A stretch of 5,753 bases of DNA from JAIOYV01 sp964388245. GTDB taxonomy: Bacteria > Bacteroidota > Bacteroidia > Bacteroidales > M50B96. Location: contig CAYLZH010000284.1 of the NCBI GenBank assembly GCA_964388245.1, forward strand, positions 1-5,753. The letters run 5' to 3'. The first letter of the stretch is position 1, and each line of letters opens with the position of its first letter. The notes beneath the pieces are model-generated. The model made no database searches, was not told the DNA's origin, and saw only the letters and a program-made list of their open reading frames with translations. The position numbers and the translations under genes were made by a program. Positions 1 through 5,606 of the stretch are shown here, piece by piece.

Positions 1-102
1 TTGACTGCCTTTTTAAGTAAAAAGCTCATTGTGTCGAACCTCGTAATGATGTGAATTTGAGTACAGTTTTACTAATAATCGAACTCGGGTCATCAAAGCA
101 AC

Positions 103-135
103 AAAAAAAGGTACAACCTTTATTAAAGCTGTACC
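103..135 (-). terminator. Rho-independent terminator downstream of the tRNA-Arg 3' fragment
   Basis: Read on the minus strand, GGTACAGCTTT (complement of 125-135) and AAGGTTGTACC (complement of 110-120) form an 11-bp stem around an AATA loop, followed by seven U residues (complement of 103-109). Two of the pairs are G-U wobbles in minus-strand RNA. In plus-strand RNA they would be A-C mismatches, so the stem is built for leftward transcripts. It sits just past the duplicated tRNA-Arg 3' end, where the terminator of an undisturbed tRNA gene would lie. It probably served that gene before the abiE segment was inserted. Confidence 0.7.
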
Positions 136-144
136 CTTTTCAAT

Positions 145-173
145 GTGAACTCGGAGGGACAATTGTCGAACCC
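145..173 (-). pseudogene. Partial tRNA-Arg 3' end; left attachment-site-like repeat
   Basis: The 16 bases at 145-160 (GTGAACTCGGAGGGAC on the plus strand) are identical to the 3' end of the intact tRNA-Arg gene at 2258-2273. After a 5-base insertion, AATTG at 161-165, the match resumes for nine bases, TCGAACCCC at 165-173 or 166-174 depending on gap placement. The fragment covers the 3' acceptor strand, the discriminator and most of the T arm. The insertion interrupts the T loop, so it cannot be a working tRNA part. Similarity stops just past the tRNA 3' end. This is what a displaced 3' end looks like after a tRNA-targeting element integrates. The exact att core cannot be defined from one sequence. 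Confidence 0.75.
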
Positions 174-231
174 CTTGAATCCGCAAATGACTGAAAATGT
201 AATAAATACAAATTTTTCAGATTTCGATTTT

Positions 232-277
232 TATAAGTTGGTGGAATTGGCAGACTGGTTGAGGGTGGCGTAACAGA
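232..277 (+). pseudogene. 5'-half relic resembling tRNA-Leu(GAG)
   Basis: Positions 239-255 read TGGTGGAATTGGCAGAC, the spacer and D-arm block typical of bacterial tRNA-Leu (positions 8 to about 24 of the tRNA). About four bases later comes TTGAGGG at 259-265, which looks like an anticodon loop with anticodon GAG, then TGGCG, which looks like a 3' anticodon-stem strand. The 5' anticodon-stem strand is largely missing: the gap between the D-arm block and TTGAGGG is about seven bases shorter than in a normal tRNA-Leu(GAG). No T arm or matching 3' acceptor strand follows. It is therefore a dead fragment and not a functional gene. Its presence between the tRNA-Arg repeats suggests it arrived with, or was left by, a mobile element. 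The GAG assignment is tentative. Confidence 0.5.
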
Positions 278-300
278 GGAAATGATTTTATTCCTTGCGT

Positions 301-361
301 ACTAATAATCTATCGAAGTCTTAAAGCCTGAACTTCTTAAAATAATCACTATATTATTAGT
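301..361. repeat. Distal 9-bp inverted repeat upstream of abiEi
   Basis: ACTAATAAT at 301-309 is the perfect reverse complement of ATTATTAGT at 353-361, with 43 bases between the arms. A further direct copy, ACTAATAATC, lies at 71-80. The arms resemble those of the proximal repeat at 411-442, so the two pairs may be related binding sites. In the studied streptococcal AbiE system the antitoxin AbiEi represses its own operon by binding two inverted repeats in the promoter region, and this could be the distal site. The A/T richness makes chance matches more likely, so this is a candidate only. Confidence 0.4.
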
Positions 362-397
362 TTTACTACCAATAAAGCACTTATTTTAATAAATACC

Positions 398-429
398 TCT
401 GGATTTCGATAGTAATATTCTTATATTTG
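398..429 (+). promoter_or_regulatory. Bacteroidota-type promoter for the abiE operon
   Basis: TATATTTG at 422-429 fits the Bacteroidota -7 consensus TAnnTTTG at every fixed position. A weaker -33 element, TCTG at 398-401, lies 20 bases upstream, within the usual spacing. Transcription would begin around 434-436, leaving a leader of about ten bases before the ATG at 446. There is no Shine-Dalgarno-like sequence in front of that start, which is normal for this phylum. The -7 element lies between the arms of an imperfect inverted repeat (411-442), so a protein bound there would block it. Confidence 0.5.
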
Positions 430-442
430 TGTAAATATTAGT
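411..442. repeat. Proximal inverted repeat over the abiE promoter; candidate AbiEi operator
   Basis: AGTAATATT at 411-419 and AATATTAGT at 434-442 form an inverted repeat with one mismatch in nine positions. The inner seven pairs, TAATATT with AATATTA, are perfect, and the loop is 14 bases. The repeat encloses the -7 element at 422-429 and covers the probable transcription start. Its right arm differs from the distal arm ATTATTAGT (353-361) at one base. Position and similarity make it the better candidate for the autoregulatory AbiEi site, but no binding data can be read from the sequence. Confidence 0.4.
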
Positions 443-445
443 AGT

Positions 446-1213
446 ATGACTGTCAAAAAAGAAACAAAATTAAAATCTCTATTTAAAAGCATACACCAAG
501 GGAATGTGATCACAATCCCATTGTTAGAAAACTTAAATATCTCAGATGATTTAAGAATGTACTATTTGGAGAGTGGCTGGTTGGAAGCTCTTGGCAGGGG
601 TGCATTCAAGAAACCGGGTGATGTAATAGAGTGGTACGGAGCACTAAATGCAATACAAGAACAAACAAAGACAAAGGTTCATGTTGGAGGCATAACCGCA
701 TTGGATTTACAAGGCTTTAGTCATTACATCAGGTTAAGTAACGAAATATTATATCTGTTTTCGCCACAGAGAACAAAACTACCAAAGTGGTTTGCAAAAT
801 ATAATTGGAATGCAGAGATATTACATAAATCAACATCATTTTTACCTGATAATATCGGAACAAAGAAAATAGAAATAAAACAGATAAACCTAAGAGTATC
901 AACACCTGAAAGGGCTATAATCGAGTGTTTATATTTAGCCCCAAATAAGTCAGATCTTGTGGAATGTTACCAGATATTTGAAGGCTTGGTAAATCTGAAG
1001 CCAAAGCTTGTATCCGAATTATTGCAGGCTTGTACTTCCGTAAAAGTAAAAAGACTGTTTTTGTATATGGCAGAAAAAGCAAATCACCAATGGTTTCAGT
1101 TTTTAGAGATTGACAAACTTAATTTGGGAAGTGGCAGACGTATGGTAACTGAAAAAGGAGTATATAATGCCAAGTACTTGATATCAATTCCAAAGGAGTT
1201 AGCCGAATTATGA
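446..1213 (+). CDS. abiEi: AbiEi-family type IV antitoxin and transcriptional repressor
   Basis: A 255-residue protein recognised as the AbiEi antitoxin of the AbiE abortive-infection system. In the known family the N-terminal winged-helix part binds the operon promoter, and the C-terminal domain is needed to neutralise the AbiEii toxin. Type IV antitoxins counter the toxin's activity without a stable toxin complex. Residues about 8-75 form the winged-helix-like N-terminal segment, with the family-typical stretch YYLESGWLEALGRGAFKKPG at 39-58. Residues about 78-250 match the AbiEi C-terminal domain, including KVHVGGITALDLQG at 77-90 and STPERAIIECLYLAP at 152-166. Length is normal and there are no breaks. 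The stop codon overlaps the abiEii start as ATGA, so the two are translationally coupled. Inverted repeats upstream suggest autorepression. No Shine-Dalgarno is visible; the ATG at 446 is chosen because the N-terminal domain is complete from there. Assignment is by recognised sequence features, not by a search. Confidence 0.9.
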   Translation: MTVKKETKLKSLFKSIHQGNVITIPLLENLNISDDLRMYYLESGWLEALGRGAFKKPGDVIEWYGALNAIQEQTKTKVHVGGITALDLQGFSHYIRLSNEILYLFSPQRTKLPKWFAKYNWNAEILHKSTSFLPDNIGTKKIEIKQINLRVSTPERAIIECLYLAPNKSDLVECYQIFEGLVNLKPKLVSELLQACTSVKVKRLFLYMAEKANHQWFQFLEIDKLNLGSGRRMVTEKGVYNAKYLISIPKELAEL

Positions 1214-2133
1214 TTTCTCAAGTATATAAAGCGCAGGTAAGTTTATTGTTACAGGTTCTTCCTTATGTTGCCAAGGAAAGAACATTCGCATTGAAAGGCG
1301 GGACAGCTATCAATTTGTTTGTTAGAGATATGCCACGATTGTCGGTTGATATTGACTTAACCTATCTGCCAATTGATTCAAGAAGTGAAGCATTGAAAAA
1401 TATTCAAAAGGGATTAAGTAGAATAAAGGCTGATATTGAAAAAAATGTAAAAGGAATAAATGTAAATCCCGTGCCTCTTGATGGAGGACCTGTTGTAAAG
1501 TTAAATTGTCAGGGGCATAGGGCGCAGATAAAAATCGAGGTAAATACAATCACAAGAGGTGTAGTTTTTCAGCCTAAGCTAATGCAGGTTGTAGAAAGTG
1601 TACAGGAAGAGTTTGATATGTTTGCCGCAATTAATGTAGTTTCTTTTGCAGAATTATACGGTGGTAAAATATGTGCAGCAGTTGACAGGCAACATCCGCG
1701 TGATTTGTTTGATGTAAAGTTATTGCATGAAAATGAAGGATTAGCTGGTGATATATGGGATGGTTATAAAGTGGGTTTAATAAGCCATTACAAACCAATT
1801 AATGAATTACTGGCTCCTATACTCAAAGACCAAAAATCAGCATTTGAAAATCAATTTGCAGGAATGACAACAATCGGATTTTCGTATGAGGATTATGAAA
1901 AAACAAGAAGCTTGTTAATTGAAACTATACAGAATCAGCTATTAGAGAAAGATAAGATGTTCCTGTTAAGTTTTGAAACTGGTGAACCTCAATGGGATTT
2001 GTTTCCAATTCCTATTTTAAAAGACTTACCAGCAATTAAATGGAAGCTATTGAATATTCAAAAATTGAGAGCAAATAACCCTGAAAAACATAAGCAAATT
2101 GTTGACCATTTAAAGCAAACTTTAGAATTATAA
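1210..2133 (+). CDS. abiEii: AbiEii-family nucleotidyltransferase toxin
   Basis: A 307-residue protein recognised as AbiEii, the toxin of the AbiE type IV system. Family members belong to the DNA polymerase beta-like nucleotidyltransferase superfamily. Characterised relatives cause reversible growth arrest, and related toxins add nucleotides to tRNA acceptor ends; the substrate of this one is unknown. The catalytic signature is complete: LKGGTAINLF at 28-37, SVDIDLTY at 45-52 with Asp47 and Asp49 as metal ligands, KIEV at 108-111, and ELYGGKICAAVDRQHPRDLF at 148-167 with Lys153, Asp159, Arg160 and the RDLFD block typical of the family. The protein is full length and appears active. Its ATG overlaps the abiEi stop by four bases. 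AAAGGAG at 1192-1198 may help re-initiation, though it lies 11 bases upstream. Genes end about 125 bases before the intact tRNA-Arg, inside the repeat-bounded segment, as expected for an accessory defence cassette. Confidence 0.92.
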   Translation: MISQVYKAQVSLLLQVLPYVAKERTFALKGGTAINLFVRDMPRLSVDIDLTYLPIDSRSEALKNIQKGLSRIKADIEKNVKGINVNPVPLDGGPVVKLNCQGHRAQIKIEVNTITRGVVFQPKLMQVVESVQEEFDMFAAINVVSFAELYGGKICAAVDRQHPRDLFDVKLLHENEGLAGDIWDGYKVGLISHYKPINELLAPILKDQKSAFENQFAGMTTIGFSYEDYEKTRSLLIETIQNQLLEKDKMFLLSFETGEPQWDLFPIPILKDLPAIKWKLLNIQKLRANNPEKHKQIVDHLKQTLEL

Positions 2134-2206
2134 TTCGACAGGATATCGAACTCTATTAACATATTAGAAATGTGAACATTAGAAAGAAAATCGCGACATT
2201 GGGTGT

Positions 2207-2248
2207 AAAATAAAAAACTCCGCATCTTATTGATTGATACGGAGTTTT
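2207..2248 (-). terminator. Strong terminator shared by tRNA-Arg and the abiE operon
   Basis: AAAACTCCG (2214-2222) pairs with CGGAGTTTT (2240-2248), and after one offset position ATC (2224-2226) pairs with GAT (2236-2238). In minus-strand RNA the offset position, 2223 with 2239, is a G-U pair. This gives a continuous 13-bp stem with a 9-base loop, followed by a U-rich tail (complement of 2207-2213). In plus-strand RNA the same position is a C-A mismatch and the tail is only four U residues. It is therefore best suited to end tRNA-Arg transcripts, and it can also stop readthrough from abiEii on the plus strand. Confidence 0.85.
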
Positions 2249-2257
2249 GTGTAATAA

Positions 2258-2273
2258 GTGAACTCGGAGGGAC
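2258..2273. repeat. Right copy of the 16-bp direct repeat, inside the tRNA-Arg 3' end
   Basis: GTGAACTCGGAGGGAC is identical to 145-160, and the two copies are 2,113 bases apart. Position 2259 is the tRNA discriminator, so the repeat runs from one base beyond the tRNA into its T stem. Flanking sequence on the terminator side is unrelated in the two copies, while similarity continues into the T loop on the other side. This polarity fits site-specific recombination into a tRNA 3' end, in which the tRNA stays intact on one side and a truncated copy is left on the other. Confidence 0.75.
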
Positions 2274-2331
2274 TCGAACCCCCAACCTCCTGGGCCGTAA
2301 CCAGGTGCACTATCCATTATGCTACGAGTCC
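2259..2331 (-). tRNA. tRNA-Arg (anticodon ACG)
   Basis: A complete 73-base cloverleaf can be folded by eye on the minus strand. The acceptor is GGACTCG with CGAGTTC (one G-U pair). The D stem is GCAT with GTGC. The anticodon stem is CCTGG with CCAGG around the loop TTACGGC, giving anticodon ACG. The variable loop is AGGTT, and the T stem is GGGGG with CCCTC around TTCGAGT. The discriminator is A. The CCA end is not encoded and must be added by CCA-adding enzyme. A34 would be deaminated to inosine by TadA so that CGU, CGC and CGA can be read. It has its own promoter (2344-2376) and terminator (2207-2248), so it is a single-gene transcription unit converging on abiEii. Its 3' end is the integration target inferred for the abiE segment. 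Confidence 0.96.
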
Positions 2332-2343
2332 ATTTTCGGGCTG

Positions 2344-2376
2344 CAAAGATACAATGTTTTTATAGAACTTCTCAAA
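2344..2376 (-). promoter_or_regulatory. Bacteroidota-type promoter of the tRNA-Arg gene
   Basis: On the minus strand, TTTG (complement of 2373-2376) and TATCTTTG (complement of 2344-2351) match the -33 and -7 consensus elements exactly, with a 21-base spacer. The -7 element ends 12 bases before the first base of the tRNA at 2331, so the primary transcript would carry a 5' leader of about seven bases. This is a strong match to the TTTG / TAnnTTTG pattern used by the Bacteroidota housekeeping sigma factor, and it supports the assignment to that phylum. Confidence 0.8.
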
Positions 2377-2537
2377 CAATTCGATGAAAAATATGTTCTT
2401 CAATCTTTATTCAATGATATCTAATGTCAGTTGCGTTGTTGCTTATCATATCTTTTTCAGTTGAATCTAATTGCGACATAAATATCATTGTTTTTTAGTA
2501 TTCTTGCCTTCCAATTTTGGACAGAAAATTAGTAAAC

Positions 2538-5500
2538 ATGAAGAAATATATAAATATACTTTTTGGAATGCCATTTATGGCAATCTTATTATTAGTCTTT
2601 GCAATAGCTATTGGTTACGCAACTTTTATTGAAGATGCATATGGCACAACAGCCGCAAAAGCCGTAATCTATAATACAAAGTGGTTTGAGGCAATCATGG
2701 TTCTTTTATCAATAAACATGGTAATTAACATTTTCAGATTTAAGCTTTATAATCTTAAAAAACTACCGGTTTTTCTATTTCATGTGTCGTTTCTGATTAT
2801 AATAATTGGTGCAGCTTTTACACGATATACCGGCGTTAATGGTTTAATGCATATCAGAGAAGGTGAAAGCTCCAATTATTTCGGATCATCCTCGGTGTTT
2901 TTTAATGCTAAAATAAGCAATGGCGACAAGGCCAGTTATTTCACTACAAAAACCCTTATGTCTTCATTGTCAATCAAGAACATAAATGAAAGCATTAAAT
3001 TCGATCAGCAAAAGTTTATTTTCAAAAGCCATAATTACATTCCATCTGCTTCGGGCCGGATTATGCCTTTTGAAACCGGCAGTCCGGTTGCTCACATTAT
3101 GATATCATCATCGAATCGCCGGCACGAACTATTTATCCGGGAAGGCGATGTATTTAAGGTCGGAGATATGGTTATTGCCTTTGATGATCAGATGGAATGC
3201 GATTTCCAATTGAAAAATTTAAATAATACTTTGCTTATCAGGTCGAAGTATCCGGGCAATATGCAAACAATGGGTAATAAGAACGATAGTACGATGATAG
3301 AGAATAAGTATTATCAGTTTAACAACCGGACTCTTTACTCTTTTACTGAGGCAATGATTGTTCTTGTTGAATATTCGCCCCAGGCCGAAATAATGTTCTT
3401 TACCGACCAAAACAGTGAGACACGAAAACCCGATGTTATTGAAATGTCTTATGAATTCCAGGGTCTTAAAAGAAATTTTTACCTAATGGGAGGAAGCGGA
3501 TTCCAATCAGCACCATATTTAATAACTGATAATAATTACCAACTGGAATTATCCTATGGATCACAATATTACAACCTTCCTTTTTCGGTATTTCTAAATG
3601 ATTTTATTATTGAACGCTATCCCGGATCGAGTAGTCCATCGTCGTTTATCAGCAATGTTTCGGTTTTGGATTCAGAGGACACAAAAGTTCTTGACTACAG
3701 CATTTACATGAACCATATAATGAATTATAATGGCTATAGGTTTTTCCAATCGTCGTACGATACCGATGAAATGGGAACCATCTTATCGGTTAATTATGAT
3801 GTACTTGGAATGAGGACCACCTATTTTGGCTATTTTTTAATGATTGCCGGGATGTTATTAGGCCTGTTTTGGCGGCACAGCCAGTTTCGTGGATTTCTCC
3901 GCAAACTTGGTTCGTTTCAGCAAAAAGCTGGAATAATATTGATTTTAATCCTTGGACTGACAGGCAGTTCGTTTGCGCAAGAAGGCCCGGCCAGGTATCC
4001 GGAAAGAAACCATGCTGAAAAATTTGGAAATCTATGGTTTCAGGAAAAAGAAGGTAGAATTAAACCTCTTCATAGTTATAATCTCGACCTGTTGCGAAAG
4101 ATTTATGGAAAAGCCAGGTACAATGGATTATCAGCAAGTCAGGTAATTTTAGGGATAATGATGGATCCGGGAAACTGGCATAGTGAAAAAATTATAAAGG
4201 TGTCCAACAAGAACCTGATGCAGCGCCTTGGTCTTGAAGGCAAATTCGCCTCTTTCCGCGATTTTTTCGACACAACCGGTACAACGACTTATAAACTTCG
4301 CAACCTGATAGAAATAAGCCATAAAAAATTTCCGGCCGAACGTACCAAGTTCGACAGGGATATTATAACTGTCGACGAAAGAATTAATATCTATTCAATG
4401 CTCCAGTATCAAATGTTGTTTACGATATTTCCCAATCCGGTCGACATACAGGCTCCCTGGTATTCATCAAATTCGAAAATTTCAGGTGCACCTTCCATGG
4501 ATTCGATATTTGTAAAAACAGCCCTGTCGATGTATCTGAGCTATTTAGATAATCAAGAGTCGGAAAATGCCGATTTCATGATTGAAGGTATAAAAAAATA
4601 CCAGGAAAAAACCGCAGCATCAATACTACCTTCGAAAACCCAAATGAACCTCGAGGTAATTTACGATCGCTACAATATCTTCTCTAAACTGGCAATTGTG
4701 TACCTTCTTTTGGGCATAATCGCAATCTTTCTTGTTTTTGCACATATATCATCAGGAAAAAAGAAACCTGGATTCTCTATTCGCATTTTAAAATTAGTTC
4801 TGTTCATTGCTTTGCTTGTACATGCTGCCGGAATTGGCATCAGGTGGTATATCTCAGGACATGCCCCCTTTAGCAACGGTTACGAGGCCATGATATTTAT
4901 TTCCTGGTCGGGTTTGTTCGCAGGATTATTGCTATCACGAAAGTCTTTATTATTGATACCCGTGGTTACTCTTTTCGCTGCCGCCCCTTTACTTGTGGCT
5001 TATCTAACAATGATGAATCCCGACATCACAAACCTGGTACCGGTACTGAAATCATACTGGCTTAGTATTCATGTAGCCACGATAACATCCAGCTATGGTG
5101 TGTTGGGAAGTGTATTTTTTGGCGCATTATTGTGTTTAATCCTGATGGTGATTAAGACTAACAAGAATAAAGACAAAATTGACAGAATGATTGCTGAATT
5201 AACAACACTCAATCAATTGTCGACAATTTTAGGTTTATTCCTTTTGACCATCGGATGCTTTTTAGGTGGAATTTGGGCCAACGAAAGTTGGGGGACATAT
5301 TGGAGCTGGGATCCCAAAGAAACCTGGTGTCTGGTATCGATTTTAGTGTATTCATTTACTGCACATATTAAATTCATTCCAGGATTAAAAACCAATTTTG
5401 CTTTTAATTTTTCAGCATTCTGGTCGTATAGTGCAATTTTAATGACCTATTTCGGCGTAAATTATTTCCTTGGAGGGATGCATTCTTATGCCAAAGGCGA

Positions 5501-5606
5501 TGCTGTAGAAATCCCTTATGGTTATACCATTGCAATTATTGTTTTATTAATTGTAAGTATAATTGCAGGTATAAAAGAACGGAGATATGAAAATTCTCTG
5601 GAATAA
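2538..5606 (+). CDS. Fused System II cytochrome c synthase (ResB/CcsB-CcsA)
   Basis: A 1,022-residue membrane protein that exports haem and attaches it to CXXCH motifs of periplasmic c-type cytochromes (System II). The ResB half has membrane helices at about 8-29, 50-66 and 77-94, a soluble domain at about 95-425 and a helix at about 428-444. A hydrophobic segment at about 463-479, ending SSFAQEG like a signal peptide, precedes a long periplasmic linker containing GRIKPL (506-511). The CcsA half has about eight to nine helices from about 716 and the haem-binding WWD motif GIWANESWGTYWSWDPKETW at about 911-930. His82, His845, His943 and His982 lie where the two transmembrane and two periplasmic haem-ligand histidines of studied CcsBA fusions are expected, so it should be functional. 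An upstream TTG at 2517 would add seven residues; the ATG at 2538 (MKKYINILF) gives the usual N-terminus. Its end overlaps the next gene by 20 bases. No cytochrome or thiol-redox partner gene is in view. Confidence 0.93.
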   Translation: MKKYINILFGMPFMAILLLVFAIAIGYATFIEDAYGTTAAKAVIYNTKWFEAIMVLLSINMVINIFRFKLYNLKKLPVFLFHVSFLIIIIGAAFTRYTGVNGLMHIREGESSNYFGSSSVFFNAKISNGDKASYFTTKTLMSSLSIKNINESIKFDQQKFIFKSHNYIPSASGRIMPFETGSPVAHIMISSSNRRHELFIREGDVFKVGDMVIAFDDQMECDFQLKNLNNTLLIRSKYPGNMQTMGNKNDSTMIENKYYQFNNRTLYSFTEAMIVLVEYSPQAEIMFFTDQNSETRKPDVIEMSYEFQGLKRNFYLMGGSGFQSAPYLITDNNYQLELSYGSQYYNLPFSVFLNDFIIERYPGSSSPSSFISNVSVLDSEDTKVLDYSIYMNHIMNYNGYRFFQSSYDTDEMGTILSVNYDVLGMRTTYFGYFLMIAGMLLGLFWRHSQFRGFLRKLGSFQQKAGIILILILGLTGSSFAQEGPARYPERNHAEKFGNLWFQEKEGRIKPLHSYNLDLLRKIYGKARYNGLSASQVILGIMMDPGNWHSEKIIKVSNKNLMQRLGLEGKFASFRDFFDTTGTTTYKLRNLIEISHKKFPAERTKFDRDIITVDERINIYSMLQYQMLFTIFPNPVDIQAPWYSSNSKISGAPSMDSIFVKTALSMYLSYLDNQESENADFMIEGIKKYQEKTAASILPSKTQMNLEVIYDRYNIFSKLAIVYLLLGIIAIFLVFAHISSGKKKPGFSIRILKLVLFIALLVHAAGIGIRWYISGHAPFSNGYEAMIFISWSGLFAGLLLSRKSLLLIPVVTLFAAAPLLVAYLTMMNPDITNLVPVLKSYWLSIHVATITSSYGVLGSVFFGALLCLILMVIKTNKNKDKIDRMIAELTTLNQLSTILGLFLLTIGCFLGGIWANESWGTYWSWDPKETWCLVSILVYSFTAHIKFIPGLKTNFAFNFSAFWSYSAILMTYFGVNYFLGGMHSYAKGDAVEIPYGYTIAIIVLLIVSIIAGIKERRYENSLE

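Larger units (their letters stand above)
1..445. other. Gene-free leader of the abiE island, rich in tRNA relics
   Basis: No reading frame here looks like a real protein. The only open frame entering from the left edge runs 17 codons from position 1 to a TGA at 52-54 and cannot be assigned. What the stretch does hold is annotated separately: a minus-strand terminator (103-135), a broken tRNA-Arg 3' end (145-173), a tRNA-Leu-like 5' half (232-277), inverted repeats (301-361 and 411-442) and a promoter candidate (398-429). Positions 1-102 hold nothing firm. There is a short A/T hairpin at 9-24 and two TCGAAC cores (34-39 and 79-84) that recall a tRNA T-loop but cannot be called. Confidence 0.6.

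Noticed and set aside
9..24. Hairpin CTTTTT-AAGT-AAAAAG near the left edge
   Set aside because: Six pairs, five of them A-T, with no G/C core and no adjoining gene end; too weak for a terminator call.
1..54. Possible C-terminal end of an upstream gene (17 open codons to TGA)
   Set aside because: Too short to judge, no recognisable residues, and an open stretch of this length is expected by chance.
1322..1549. A 75-codon minus-strand open frame inside abiEii
   Set aside because: It is a shadow of the conserved abiEii catalytic region on the opposite strand.
2058..2285. A 75-codon minus-strand open frame across the end of abiEii
   Set aside because: It overlaps the abiEii C-terminus, the terminator and the tRNA 3' end, and has no recognisable protein features.
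2230..2424. A 64-codon plus-strand open frame between abiEii and the synthase gene
   Set aside because: It runs antisense through the whole tRNA-Arg gene and its promoter; the peptide is simply the tRNA read backwards.
2449..2506. Promoter for the synthase gene, with near-matches TATCTTTT at 2449-2456 and TATTCTTG at 2499-2506
   Set aside because: Each differs from TAnnTTTG at one position and neither has a -33 element at proper spacing, so I could not choose between them.
4670..5395. Short minus-strand open frames inside the synthase gene
   Set aside because: They lie wholly within the strongly supported CcsA-domain coding sequence and show no family features or start signals.
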